Assembly (NCBI GenBank): GCA_031580995.1
Contig: JAVLCC010000006.1
Coordinates: forward strand, 1-64,000
DNA length: 64,000 nt
Origin: CAJXVY01 sp031580995
Lineage (GTDB): Bacteria > Actinomycetota > Actinomycetes > Actinomycetales > Microbacteriaceae
Reading direction: 5' to 3'
A program made the translations under genes and the position numbers. Shown here one piece after another: positions 47,696 through 56,590 of the stretch (the stretch's first letter is position 1; each line of letters begins with the position of its first letter). The notes beneath the pieces were generated by a model. The model saw only the letters and a program-made list of their open reading frames with translations. It ran no database searches and had not been told where the DNA came from.

Positions 47696-49164
47696 GCAGC
47701 CAATCACTGGCTGATCAGATAATCGCCTTAGTTTCTTCAGCAGGTGTAAGAGATTTTTTCATCTCTCCAGGATCCAGAAGCCAAGCTTTGGTTTTGGCAG
47801 CGGATAGTCTAAAAAAACAATCCTTGGCAAAAACCTATGTTCGCATTGATGAGCGAAGCATGTCTTTCACGGCGTTGGGGGCAAGCCTAAAAACCAATAA
47901 GCCAACAGCCATGATTGTCACCAGTGGCACAGCTGTTGCCAATTTGCATCCAGCGATGCTGGAGGCACACCACGCTGGCATTCCACTAATTGCCCTGACT
48001 GCCGATAGGCCAGCAAGTTTGCGTGGAAAGGGAAGTAATCAAACCACCCTGCAACCTGGAATTTTTGATCAGAGATCAATTGATTTTGTCGATGTTCAAT
48101 CAGAAAAAGATGTTTCTCTCGCAAAACAAAAACTGATTGATGCTGTTTCCAACAATCAGCCTTTACAGATAAACGTTTGCTTCGATGAGCCACTGAGTTC
48201 TGATTCAAACCCAATTGGGTTTATTCAGCAGATTGAGTTTGAATCAAGAAAAGTCACCCAAACAGAAATTGATTGCTCTCTAAAAGGAGTGGTCATAGCT
48301 GGAGCAGGGGGCGAGGGGGCAAAAGAGTTTGCTGAAAAAGCAAACTGGCCTTTATTGGCTGAACCCAGTAGCGGTGCAAGGTTTGGAAATAACGCAGTGA
48401 TGAATTACGCGGAGTTATTAAAAACAAATCTTGCCGAGCAAATAGAAAAGGTTGTGGTTTTTGGAAAGCCAACCCTGAATCGCTCAGTGATTGCCTTGAT
48501 TAAATCTCAGTCAGAGATTGATGTGGTGAAGACCAAATACGGCAATTTTGATGTTGCAGGAAATGCCATTCAGCACGATGGTTTGATTCCAGTTGGAAGT
48601 GCAGAAACTGAATGGCTTGAAAGTTGGCAAAAACCAAGCAACAGTTTTGGCTTTAGTCGAGAAGCTCTGATTGTGAAGATTTGGGAGAGGTCAACTAAAG
48701 ACGATTCTGTTTATCTAGGGGCATCAAAAATGATTCGGGTTGCCGATCAGGTGGCACCTGCCAAGCAAATTGAAGTTTTTAGTAATCGCGGCCTTGCAGG
48801 AATTGATGGTTCTATTTCGACGTCAATCGGAATCGCTTTGAACACAATCGGCACAACCAGAGCAATCATTGGTGATCTGACCGCAATTCACGATCTTGGT
48901 GGGTTGAACCTAACTGAATTGAATCTCAGCAATTTGCAGCTGTGGGTAGTCAATGATGCTGGTGGGAAAATCTTTGAGCAGCTGGAGTTGAAGGATGAGG
49001 TCACCCCAGAGGTTTTCGATAAGTATTTTCAGACCCCGCAGCAGGTGAGCTTCGAAAAAATAGCCACCGCCATGGGCTGGGGTTATGAATTGGCAAACAG
49101 CGAGCAGGACATTGATCAGTGTTTGGATATTGAAGGGCCTGTGCTGATTGAACTCAGGGTCTAG
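47692..49164 (+). CDS. menD: SEPHCHC synthase
   Basis: MenD uses thiamine diphosphate to join 2-oxoglutarate and isochorismate, the first committed menaquinone step. The 490-residue protein has FFISPGSRSQALVLAAD near the start, the activating Glu in VRIDERSMSFTALG, SGTAVANLHPAMLEAHHAGIPLIALTADRP, and the TPP-binding region NRGLAGIDGSISTSIGIAL with DLTAIHDLGGLN. It is shorter than most MenD proteins (about 550), mainly in the middle domain. It faces menF, whose 3' end overlaps by four bases. Confidence 0.92.
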   Translation: MSSQSLADQIIALVSSAGVRDFFISPGSRSQALVLAADSLKKQSLAKTYVRIDERSMSFTALGASLKTNKPTAMIVTSGTAVANLHPAMLEAHHAGIPLIALTADRPASLRGKGSNQTTLQPGIFDQRSIDFVDVQSEKDVSLAKQKLIDAVSNNQPLQINVCFDEPLSSDSNPIGFIQQIEFESRKVTQTEIDCSLKGVVIAGAGGEGAKEFAEKANWPLLAEPSSGARFGNNAVMNYAELLKTNLAEQIEKVVVFGKPTLNRSVIALIKSQSEIDVVKTKYGNFDVAGNAIQHDGLIPVGSAETEWLESWQKPSNSFGFSREALIVKIWERSTKDDSVYLGASKMIRVADQVAPAKQIEVFSNRGLAGIDGSISTSIGIALNTIGTTRAIIGDLTAIHDLGGLNLTELNLSNLQLWVVNDAGGKIFEQLELKDEVTPEVFDKYFQTPQQVSFEKIATAMGWGYELANSEQDIDQCLDIEGPVLIELRV

Positions 49165-50393
49165 TCAAATGCACTTCGAACGGCTTTGAATTTCAATTTA
49201 GTTTCACTCAACTCAGCCTCAGGCTCACTTCCGCTGACAATCCCACATCCTGCGAATGCTCTGATTTTGTCTTTTTCAATCCGACCACCCCTCAAAGCCA
49301 AGGCAAGTTCACCAGATCCATTGGATCCAACCCAACCGACTGGCCCTGAATAAACGCCTCTATCAAAGGGCTCTAATTTGCTTATGAGGTTTTGAGCTTG
49401 CAATCTTGGCGTTCCCGCAACCGCAGCGGTTGGATGCAAAGCACTCGCAACCTCCAAGATGGTGGAGTCTGAATTGAGCTTTGCGTGGATGTCTGTGGCC
49501 AGATGCCAAACATCTGGAAGCTTCAGGCTAAATGGGGTTTTATCGGCTTCAACCGAGTCAACAAAAGGTGTGATTGCACGAATCATGGAATCCACTGCAA
49601 AGTTATGCTCGTGCAGGTTTTTTGCTGAATGCGAGAGCCCATCAGCAATCGCACTATCAACATCGGGATCTGTTCCACGGCCAGCGGTTCCCGCCAAAAC
49701 CCTTGCCGAGAACTCTCGATTGCTAGATCTCAAAAGTAATTCTGGGCTTGCACCAAAGTTTTCATTTATTGAATAAACCCAGCAGGAGGGAAAACGCTTA
49801 CGCAGTCTTTGGATTCCATCCCTAATGTCAAAACCTTTTGGTTTTTCACTAACCAAGTCTCTAGCCAGGACCACCTTTGATAACTCTCCGTCATCAACTC
49901 TGCTTAGGGCTTGTCCGATAGATTCCAAAAAACCCTCTTGGCTTTGATCTCCCTGACTGAAATTGAGTTTTTGTGGATTGGGTTCAGAAGCTCTGGGCCA
50001 CTCAAAGTTTTCAATAAAACTCGCTATCCAAGTTTTGTCATTTCGAATAATCAGCATTGATTCGGGAACAATCAGCACTGAACTTTGATGACTTTCAGGA
50101 CTAAACGTGATGGCAGCGAATGCGTTGATTGAACCCGCTGAGGAATCAATATCGCCAATAATTTCCACCTCTTGGCTGAACTGGTTGAACTTTTCTGCAA
50201 GCTCCAAAAACCTATTTTCCCCAAAGGCTTCAAACCTAGCCTTTTCGCCGATTCCAATCATCAGATTTTCCCCTCGAGCAAAAACTTGGGCTCCTTCGGG
50301 TATGGAAACCTGAGTGTTCAGGGTCTCGGTGAGGAAATATTTCAATGACACTCTTTCTGATAATTGTTGAATAGCTTCAACAGAGCTATTCAA
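49161..50393 (-). CDS. menF: Isochorismate synthase
   Basis: MenF isomerises chorismate to isochorismate for MenD. The 410-residue protein has the chorismate-enzyme C-terminal half: SKVVLARDLVSEK, LAGTAGRGTDPD, a Mg and substrate helix HEHNFAVDSMIRAI, LHPTAAVAGTPRLQA, RGVYSGPVGWVGSNGSGELALALR and GCGIVSGSEPEAELSETKLKF. It is convergent with menD. The TTG at 50393 is weakly supported. No ribosome site or TAnnnT hexamer fits it, so the start could lie a little further in. Confidence 0.9.
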   Translation of the reverse strand: MNSSVEAIQQLSERVSLKYFLTETLNTQVSIPEGAQVFARGENLMIGIGEKARFEAFGENRFLELAEKFNQFSQEVEIIGDIDSSAGSINAFAAITFSPESHQSSVLIVPESMLIIRNDKTWIASFIENFEWPRASEPNPQKLNFSQGDQSQEGFLESIGQALSRVDDGELSKVVLARDLVSEKPKGFDIRDGIQRLRKRFPSCWVYSINENFGASPELLLRSSNREFSARVLAGTAGRGTDPDVDSAIADGLSHSAKNLHEHNFAVDSMIRAITPFVDSVEADKTPFSLKLPDVWHLATDIHAKLNSDSTILEVASALHPTAAVAGTPRLQAQNLISKLEPFDRGVYSGPVGWVGSNGSGELALALRGGRIEKDKIRAFAGCGIVSGSEPEAELSETKLKFKAVRSAFD

Positions 50394-50424
50394 CTAAAGC
50401 AAGACGTGACTTATTCTGTTATTT

Positions 50425-50733
50425 ATGAAAAAACTTGCTGTTGGACTGATTTGGCTGGGAACTTTTGGGTTCCCAGTTGCAAGCTTCGCTGAGGATCAGG
50501 ACAATCAGTTAGAAATCCCACCAGTTGAGTTAACCCCCCAATCAACAATCGACCCCCTAGCGGCAGACCCAATCGATAAAGCTTCGATTGAAATCAATCA
50601 ATTTACTCCGGTTGAAGAGTTAGCTTCGGTGATGGGGCCTGTGATGTTGGGGTTGACTGCAATAGTTGTTTGGTTAGGAATCTGGACCTGGTCAAAAGCA
50701 GTTGATGAAATACATCCGCCCGAGCGTGGTTAG
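50425..50733 (+). CDS. Small exported membrane protein, unknown
   Basis: This 102-residue protein has a signal peptide (about 1-22, ending VASFA-ED), an acidic and Pro-rich extracytoplasmic stretch (about 23-68) and one C-terminal helix (MGPVMLGLTAIVVWLGIWTW). The protein is therefore anchored at its end. No family is recognised. TATTCT lies seven bases before the ATG, suggesting a leaderless start. It diverges from menF, and menG follows with its own promoter hexamer overlapping the stop of this gene. Confidence 0.55.
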   Translation: MKKLAVGLIWLGTFGFPVASFAEDQDNQLEIPPVELTPQSTIDPLAADPIDKASIEINQFTPVEELASVMGPVMLGLTAIVVWLGIWTWSKAVDEIHPPERG

Positions 50734-50742
50734 ACTTTCATA

Positions 50743-51432
50743 GTGAGTAAAGCGGATATGCAGAAACGGCCCGAAGAGGTCTCCCGCATGTTCGACGAAG
50801 TCGCAGAAACCTACGACCGAACCAATGACATTCTGAGTCTTGGTCAATCAAAGCTTTGGCGAAAATCGGTTAGAAACCTCATAAACCCCCAGTCAGGTCA
50901 GCGAATTCTGGATTTGGCTGCGGGAACCGGAACCTCATCGATGGCCCTATTGGGTGATGGTGTGCAGGTAGTGGCGGCAGATTTTTCAAAGGGAATGCTG
51001 GAGGTTGGCAAAAAGCGCCACCCAGAATTGGAATTTGCTTTTGCGGATGCCACAAAGCTTCCTTTCAAAGACAAAGAGTTTGATGCGGTGACGATTTCTT
51101 TTGGCATTAGAAATGTTGAAAATGTCGATAAAGCCCTATCGGAGATGTTTAGGGTGACAAAACCCGGTGGAGTGATTGTGGTTTGTGAATTCAGTCACCC
51201 TAAGGGTCTATTTGGTTGGTTATATAAGTTTTACCTGAGAAGGGTTTTACCAACCGTTGCCAAACTGGTGGCTAAAAACCCAGATGCCTACAGCTACCTC
51301 GGTGAGTCAATTGAGGCTTGGCCAAAACAGATGGATTTTGCTTCACAGATTGAGAACAGCGGGTTTGAAAACGTCGGATTCAAAAACCTGAGCTTGGGAA
51401 TTGTGGCGGTGCATTACGGGGAGAAATCATGA
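50743..51432 (+). CDS. menG: Demethylmenaquinone methyltransferase
   Basis: MenG/UbiE methylates demethylmenaquinone with SAM, the last step of the pathway. The 229-residue protein shows RMFDEVAETYDRTNDILSLGQSKLWRK at the start and the SAM loop ILDLAAGTGTSS (about 57-68). DAVTISFGIRNVENVDKAL and VVCEFSHPKG are also present, all diagnostic of the UbiE/MenG family. TAGACT lies six bases before the GTG, indicating a leaderless start. The stop overlaps the prenyl synthase as ATGA. Confidence 0.95.
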   Translation: MSKADMQKRPEEVSRMFDEVAETYDRTNDILSLGQSKLWRKSVRNLINPQSGQRILDLAAGTGTSSMALLGDGVQVVAADFSKGMLEVGKKRHPELEFAFADATKLPFKDKEFDAVTISFGIRNVENVDKALSEMFRVTKPGGVIVVCEFSHPKGLFGWLYKFYLRRVLPTVAKLVAKNPDAYSYLGESIEAWPKQMDFASQIENSGFENVGFKNLSLGIVAVHYGEKS

Positions 51433-52421
51433 GTATCCCCAAACAGCTAAGAAAAATTGCCGATCGCGAGTTGATAAACGATCTGGAAAAAGGTCTTGAA
51501 GAGGTCGAAATCCTAATCAAAGACTCAATTGCGAACACGGATAAGTTATTAGACACCACCTCCAATCACCTGATTGAAGCTGGTGGCAAAAGAATGCGCC
51601 CAGTGCTGACTCTTTTGTGCTCACACCTTGGAGACTCAACAAAAAAAGAGGTCATTCAGGCTGCAACCGTTATTGAACTGACTCATTTGGGGACTTTGTA
51701 TCACGATGACGTGATGGATGAGGCTGATTTGCGAAGAGGCGTGCCAACAGCGCATTCAATCTGGGGAAACAGTGTTGCCATTTTGACTGGGGATGTTTTG
51801 TTCGCAAGAGCCAGCCAGGTGGTTAGCGGTTTGGGGCAGCAGGCATTGCTGATGCAGGCGCAGACTTTTGAAAGATTGGTGTTGGGTCAACTTCACGAAA
51901 CTGTTGGGCATGAGGAAAAAGACGAACTTGAGTTTTATACCCAGGTCTTAAAAGACAAAACCGGCTCCTTGATCGCTCTAGCCGCCCAGCTTGGGGCATT
52001 GCTCTCAGAAGCCGATGAGGATTACCTGGAGCCTTTGGGCGAATTTGGTGAAGCGGTGGGAGTCGCTTTTCAGTTGATGGATGATGTGATTGATATCCAA
52101 AGTGATGATGATGATTCTGGGAAATTTCCTGGGACTGATTTGCGGGCGGGAGTGCCAACACTTCCAGTAATCTTGCTTCGGAAGAAAACCGACAAAGATT
52201 CCATTGAACTACTTGGGCTAATTGATTCAGGTTTGGAATCTGATGAGGATTTGCAAAAAGCAGTCAGCCTTTTGCGTGACCACCAGGTCATGGAGGAATC
52301 AATGACTGCTGCGGTGAGTTGGGCTGATAAGGCTAAACAGTCTTTGAAACCACTACCGGATGGAAGTGTGAAAAAAGCGCTCGAGGCATTTGCCGATGCT
52401 GTTGTTGAGCGCAAGGGATAG
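51429..52421 (+). CDS. Polyprenyl (hepta/octaprenyl) diphosphate synthase
   Basis: This enzyme builds the long isoprenoid tail used by MenA. The 330-residue protein has GGKRMRPVLTLLCSHL (about 53-68), the first Asp-rich motif in GTLYHDDVMDEADLRRG (about 91-107) and the second in QLMDDVIDIQSDDDDSGKFPG. Bulky residues before the first motif set product length but cannot be read reliably by eye. Overlap with menG ties it to quinone synthesis. A ferredoxin reductase gene follows. Confidence 0.93.
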   Translation: MSIPKQLRKIADRELINDLEKGLEEVEILIKDSIANTDKLLDTTSNHLIEAGGKRMRPVLTLLCSHLGDSTKKEVIQAATVIELTHLGTLYHDDVMDEADLRRGVPTAHSIWGNSVAILTGDVLFARASQVVSGLGQQALLMQAQTFERLVLGQLHETVGHEEKDELEFYTQVLKDKTGSLIALAAQLGALLSEADEDYLEPLGEFGEAVGVAFQLMDDVIDIQSDDDDSGKFPGTDLRAGVPTLPVILLRKKTDKDSIELLGLIDSGLESDEDLQKAVSLLRDHQVMEESMTAAVSWADKAKQSLKPLPDGSVKKALEAFADAVVERKG

Positions 52422-52435
52422 CAAAGGAAAGCTAT

Positions 52436-53782
52436 TTGGAAAAGCTACGTTTGGCGGTTGTTGGCGCCGGTCCTGCGGGTATTTATGCCTCGGATTTGAT
52501 CCTCAAGGCAGAACGCGACTTCGAAGTCTCAATTGACCTATTTGATTTATTGCCAACACCCTATGGTTTGGTTCGCTACGGAGTAGCCCCCGATCACCCA
52601 AGAATCAAAGGCATTGTGAATGCCCTATTTGATGTCTTGGATCGCGGTGATATTCGATTTTTTGGAAATGTTGAATACGGCAAGGACATAACCCTTGAAG
52701 AATTAAAAAACCACTACAACGCAGTGATCTTTGCAACAGGTGCCATTCGCGATGCGGATTTGAACATCCCTGGAATCGACTTGGCTGGAAGTTACGGTGC
52801 TGCAGATTTTGTGAACTGGTATGACGCTCACCCCGATTTCCCAAGAGAGTGGCCACTGGATGCCAAAGAGGTGGCGGTCATTGGAAACGGAAACGTTGCC
52901 CTCGATGTTGCCAGGATGTTGGTGAAATTTCCCGATGATCTTTCAAGTACAGAAATACCCCCACATGTTGAAAAAGGACTTAGGCAATCACAGGTCACCG
53001 ATGTTCACGTGTTTGGACGAAGGGGTCCAGCGCAGGCAAAGTTCAGTCCCCTAGAACTCAGAGAGGCCATCGGCGTTGAGGGGGTCCAGTCAATTGTTTA
53101 CGACGAGGATTTTGTTTACGACGAGGGTAGTTCAAAACAAATGGAAGAGAACAACCAAACAAGGGTGGTTGTGAAAACTCTGGAGGGCTTACGTGAAAAC
53201 CCTCAACCCGAAAGCACGCGAAGGCTTCACCTGCATTTTCTGTCAACACCTGAGGAAATCATTGGGGAAGGCAAAGTTCAGGGAATTCGAATCCGCAGAA
53301 ATCAGCTCGATGGAAACGGTGGAGCAACTCCAACAGATGAAACCCGAGAGTTTCCGGTGCAGGCTGTTTATAGAGCAGTTGGCTACCACGGTTCAGCTTT
53401 GCCAGGAATTCCGTTTGATGAAAAATCTGGTGTTATCTCAAACGATGGTGGCCGAGTGATTGATGATGCTGGCGAGCAGGTTCAAGGGGTTTATGCAACC
53501 GGTTGGATCAAAAGAGGTCCGGTTGGTCTGATTGGTCACACCAAAGCAGATGCGATTGAAACCATCGGGCATGTTTTGACCGAGAAGCACAACTGGTGGA
53601 AGCCATCACACCCTGAAGAGAACGCAGTAATTGAGTTATTACAAAGCAAAGGCGTGAAATTCGTCAGCTGGGATGGTTGGCTCAGGGAAAACAGCGAAGA
53701 ATTGCGTCGAGGGGAATCCTCTGGTCGCGAGCGGGAAAAACTGTTTGATCGAGATGAGATGGTTAAGATAGCGAACAGCTAG
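52436..53782 (+). CDS. Ferredoxin/adrenodoxin-type NADP reductase (FprA-like)
   Basis: This 448-residue FAD protein moves electrons between NADPH and ferredoxin. It has the FAD loop VVGAGPAGIYASD (about 8-20), LPTPYGLVRYGVAPDHP, an ATG-type motif IFATGAIRDADLNIPG, the NADPH loop VIGNGNVALDVARML (about 149-163) and the end block YATGWIKRGPVGLIGHTKADA, all typical of mitochondrial adrenodoxin reductase and mycobacterial FprA. The TTG start follows AAAGGAAA. It lies after the menaquinone genes without overlap. Confidence 0.92.
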   Translation: MEKLRLAVVGAGPAGIYASDLILKAERDFEVSIDLFDLLPTPYGLVRYGVAPDHPRIKGIVNALFDVLDRGDIRFFGNVEYGKDITLEELKNHYNAVIFATGAIRDADLNIPGIDLAGSYGAADFVNWYDAHPDFPREWPLDAKEVAVIGNGNVALDVARMLVKFPDDLSSTEIPPHVEKGLRQSQVTDVHVFGRRGPAQAKFSPLELREAIGVEGVQSIVYDEDFVYDEGSSKQMEENNQTRVVVKTLEGLRENPQPESTRRLHLHFLSTPEEIIGEGKVQGIRIRRNQLDGNGGATPTDETREFPVQAVYRAVGYHGSALPGIPFDEKSGVISNDGGRVIDDAGEQVQGVYATGWIKRGPVGLIGHTKADAIETIGHVLTEKHNWWKPSHPEENAVIELLQSKGVKFVSWDGWLRENSEELRRGESSGREREKLFDRDEMVKIANS

Positions 53783-53819
53783 CTTTTATTTGCTAATCGA
53801 GTCAGGGGTCTGAGAAAAG

Positions 53820-54893
53820 TTGATTGAAAAACTGACGAATGAACCCATGAATTACCCCTGGGGCTCTACTCACTTGATTCCAGACCTGATTGGCTTTGAA
53901 GAAACTGAAACCCCAATTGCCGAGATGTGGTTTGGCACGCATCCAATTTCCACCGCGAAGCTTGAAAATGGCGATCCACTAACAAAATTCACTCGACTTA
54001 GTTTCATGGTTAAATTTTTGGGCGCATCCAGCCCGCTATCGATTCAAGCCCACCCAACCAAGGCGCAAGCTATTGAAGGCTTCGAGGATGAAAACAGTCA
54101 AGGAATTGATCTTGAACACTCCTCCAGAATCTTCAAAGATCAAAACCACAAGCCAGAAATCTTGATTGCAGTTAGTCCTTTTAGGGTTCTCAGTGGTTTT
54201 CGCCCGATTGACAAAATAAATCAAGAGCTAGCAGAGCTTGCAACCAAGGATGCTTTATTTGAAAACTGGCAACAAAGCGCCAAAACACTTTCTGAACACT
54301 TTGATTATGTATTCCAGCAATTAGATTCAAAAACTTTAGAGGCTTTGAAAAAGCACTCTGAGCTGGTTAGGCACTTAGCCGATTACCATCCTGAGGATAA
54401 GGGATTAGCAATTGCCTTTTTGCTGAATGAAATCTTTCTAGCCCCCGGGGAGGCTGTTTTTTTGCCGGCAGGAAACCTGCATGCCTATTTGCAAGGACTA
54501 GGTGTTGAGGTGATGGCAACTAGTGACAATGTTGTTCGTGGGGGGTTGACATCAAAGCATGTGGATGTTGAAAAACTCAGGGAAATAACCGTTTTTGAAT
54601 CAATCAATCCAAAGCTTGGGCCAAATGAATTGCAGCGGGGTTTGGATGAGTATGAGGTGGAGGTTGATGATTTTAGGGTTTATCGAATAGAGCCAAATGG
54701 GCAAAGAATGATTGCCGATATTGAATTACCCGGTGAGGGAATTCTTGTTTGTGTTGGTGGAGAAGTCAGTGTTTCTAACTCGTTGGATGAAAGACAAACC
54801 CTTAGCAAAGGCGAAGCTTGTTACATATCCAATGAGGCTCGGTTAGTGAGCTTTGCAGGTTCCGGGACTGCCTATTTGGCTACCGGTAGTTAA
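53820..54893 (+). CDS. manA: Mannose-6-phosphate isomerase, class I
   Basis: ManA interconverts fructose-6-phosphate and mannose-6-phosphate. The 357-residue cupin enzyme has MNYPWGSTHLIPDLIG at the start, FLGASSPLSIQAHPTKAQA (Zn ligands Gln and His), NHKPEILIAVSPFRVLSGFR (Zn ligand Glu) and LPAGNLHAYLQGLGVEVMATSDNVVRGGLTSKHVD (Zn His, with active-site Arg), the last quoted as a region at about 220-254. The TTG start is the most upstream fit and lacks a good ribosome site. It is convergent with yajQ. Confidence 0.92.
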   Translation: MIEKLTNEPMNYPWGSTHLIPDLIGFEETETPIAEMWFGTHPISTAKLENGDPLTKFTRLSFMVKFLGASSPLSIQAHPTKAQAIEGFEDENSQGIDLEHSSRIFKDQNHKPEILIAVSPFRVLSGFRPIDKINQELAELATKDALFENWQQSAKTLSEHFDYVFQQLDSKTLEALKKHSELVRHLADYHPEDKGLAIAFLLNEIFLAPGEAVFLPAGNLHAYLQGLGVEVMATSDNVVRGGLTSKHVDVEKLREITVFESINPKLGPNELQRGLDEYEVEVDDFRVYRIEPNGQRMIADIELPGEGILVCVGGEVSVSNSLDERQTLSKGEACYISNEARLVSFAGSGTAYLATGS

Positions 54894-55368
54894 CAAACTG
54901 CAGGTCTAGTTCCAAATCTTTGCCTTTTAGCAAAGCGATTATTTCCTGCAGGTCATCGCGGGATTTTGAACTGACTCTGATCTCTTCTCCCTGAATCTGA
55001 GTTTTCGCACCCTTTGGTCCCTCATCACGAATCATTTTGTTTATTTTCTTGGCGTTTTCCTGATCAATACCCTGTTTCATGGAGCCTTCTATGCGGTATT
55101 CCTTGCCGCTGGCCTGGGGCTCTGAGTGATCAAAGCTTTTCAGTGAGATGCCACGCTTGATTAGCTTCGATTCAAAAACATCCAAAACGGCCTTTACGCG
55201 GTCTTCACTGGTTGCCTTCAAAACAATCTTCTCCCCACTCCATGAGATGTCGGGGTCAACTCCTTTGAAGTCGTATCGCTGCAGGATTTCCTTCTTGGTT
55301 TGATTTAGAGCATTATCAACTTCTTGCTCTTCAACCTTGCTTACTATGTCAAATGAACTGTCTGCCAT
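54880..55368 (-). CDS. YajQ family nucleotide-binding protein
   Basis: This 162-residue protein belongs to the YajQ (DUF520) family with two ferredoxin-like halves. SSFDIVSKVEEQEVDNALNQT near the start, KEILQRYDFKGVDPDISW, and the GIDQENAKKINKMIRDEGPKGAKTQIQGEEIRVSSKSRDDLQ region (about 98-140) match the family closely. Some members bind cyclic di-GMP or nucleic acids, so the role here is open. The ATG follows GGAGAA. Its 3' end overlaps manA by 14 bases. Confidence 0.92.
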   Translation of the reverse strand: MADSSFDIVSKVEEQEVDNALNQTKKEILQRYDFKGVDPDISWSGEKIVLKATSEDRVKAVLDVFESKLIKRGISLKSFDHSEPQASGKEYRIEGSMKQGIDQENAKKINKMIRDEGPKGAKTQIQGEEIRVSSKSRDDLQEIIALLKGKDLELDLQFVNYR

Positions 55369-55377
55369 TTCTCCAGC

Positions 55378-56400
55378 CTATCTTCTTCTCGAGGTTGAGC
55401 CTCGGATCAGTAGCTCAACCGGCCACTCGTGAAACTCTTGCACGTTAAGCCTTTTATCTTTCAAGTCTTGATCAAATAAATCAGCCAACATGTTCGCAGC
55501 TGCTGCTGCTTGTTGCCTAGGTTTTTGATCAATTGTCGTTAGGTTATAAAAACCACTGAGGTCATGGTTATCCATTCCAATAACACTTATGTCATCGGGC
55601 ACTGAATAGCCGAGATCTTTGGCGGCTTGAATCGCACCAAAGGCCATTTCATCACTTGCGCAGAAAATGGCAGTTGGCGCACTTCTGGGGTCTCCTAGTA
55701 TCTGCTTGGCTGCGTGATAGGCGCCGGGGATGGTGAAATCAGCTTCTGCAAACCAATTCTTTTGAGCGTCCAAACCAGATTCCATCAAGGCTTCCCGATA
55801 TCCGGTTTGTCGCAAATAAGGCTGATGGAACTCTAATTCGGTTGATGGATTACCCGTGATGATTCCAATTTCGGTGTGACCAAGGGATAGCAAGTGCTGG
55901 GTGGCCAATCGTCCAGCTCCCTCATCGTCGATGCCCAGTGATCGAGCTCCAGGTATTGGGCCACCGACTCCAACGATTGGTTTTCGCAAGTTTGTTAGGT
56001 TTGTTAGCTCATCCTCTGTGAGTTTCACCGCAACGGTGAGAACCCCATCAACTTTTTTTCTCAACAACAGCTCATTGAAAACTAAATCTCTTTGGCTTCC
56101 TCCACCCTTCATTGAGTAAAAAGAAACATCTAATCCACGACTGTTCAGTGCCTCACTGATGCCCTCAAGCACCACTGAGAAAAACCATCGATCAACAAAG
56201 GGAAGCACGACACCAACGTTTTTAGTCTTTCCGGTGGCAAGAGTGTAGGCAGATGAGGAGGGGACATAGCCCAAATCATCAACCGCTTTGAAAACTTTTT
56301 CACGAGCTGTTTTTGAGACATGCGGCTTATCGTTGAGTGCCCTGGAAACGGTTGCAGTCGAAACACCCGCGTAGGCAGCGACTTCTTCGATTCCGACCAT
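55378..56400 (-). CDS. LacI-family transcriptional regulator
   Basis: This 340-residue repressor has the LacI HTH at its N-terminus (GIEEVAAYAGVSTATVSRALN, about 3-23, and the hinge helix SSSAYTLATGKTKNVGVV). The periplasmic-binding-like sugar domain (about 60-335) includes VDGVLTVAV, IGIITG, TAIFCASDEMAFGAI and ISVIGMDNHDLSGFYNLTTIDQ. The ligand is likely a sugar. TACAGT lies seven bases before the ATG (leaderless) and overlaps the operator CTGTAAACGATTACAG, which implies autorepression. A matching palindrome lies by the glucosidase and binding-protein genes. Confidence 0.93.
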   Translation of the reverse strand: MVGIEEVAAYAGVSTATVSRALNDKPHVSKTAREKVFKAVDDLGYVPSSSAYTLATGKTKNVGVVLPFVDRWFFSVVLEGISEALNSRGLDVSFYSMKGGGSQRDLVFNELLLRKKVDGVLTVAVKLTEDELTNLTNLRKPIVGVGGPIPGARSLGIDDEGAGRLATQHLLSLGHTEIGIITGNPSTELEFHQPYLRQTGYREALMESGLDAQKNWFAEADFTIPGAYHAAKQILGDPRSAPTAIFCASDEMAFGAIQAAKDLGYSVPDDISVIGMDNHDLSGFYNLTTIDQKPRQQAAAAANMLADLFDQDLKDKRLNVQEFHEWPVELLIRGSTSRRR

Positions 56401-56407
56401 GAAAACA

Positions 56408-56424
56408 ACTGTAAACGATTACAG
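56408..56424. promoter_or_regulatory. LacI-type operator over the lacI promoter
   Basis: CTGTAAACGATTACAG (56409-56424) has arms CTGTAA and TTACAG around a CG centre. It overlaps the minus-strand -10 hexamer TACAGT (56413-56408). Its arms match the palindrome at 62037-62052, so one regulator probably binds both. Confidence 0.75.
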
Positions 56425-56466
56425 GTTTGTTTTTCAGCTATGATTGGGAATCGCGCTTAGCGCAAT

Positions 56467-56551
56467 GGCAAGTTACCCAAGCGGCCAAAGGGATCTGACT
56501 GTAAATCAGCCGGCGTAGCCTTCGGGGGTTCGAATCCCTCACTTGCCACCA
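56467..56551 (+). tRNA. tRNA-Tyr (GTA)
   Basis: This class II tRNA has a long variable arm. The acceptor GGCAAGT pairs with ACTTGCC, the anticodon loop CTGTAAA carries GTA, and the T loop GTTCGAATC and T stem are complete. The discriminator A and an encoded CCA (56549-56551) end the gene. Confidence 0.97.
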
Positions 56552-56590
56552 TGCTGTTAGCCTTACCCAGTAGGGCATCAAGAAGGTATC

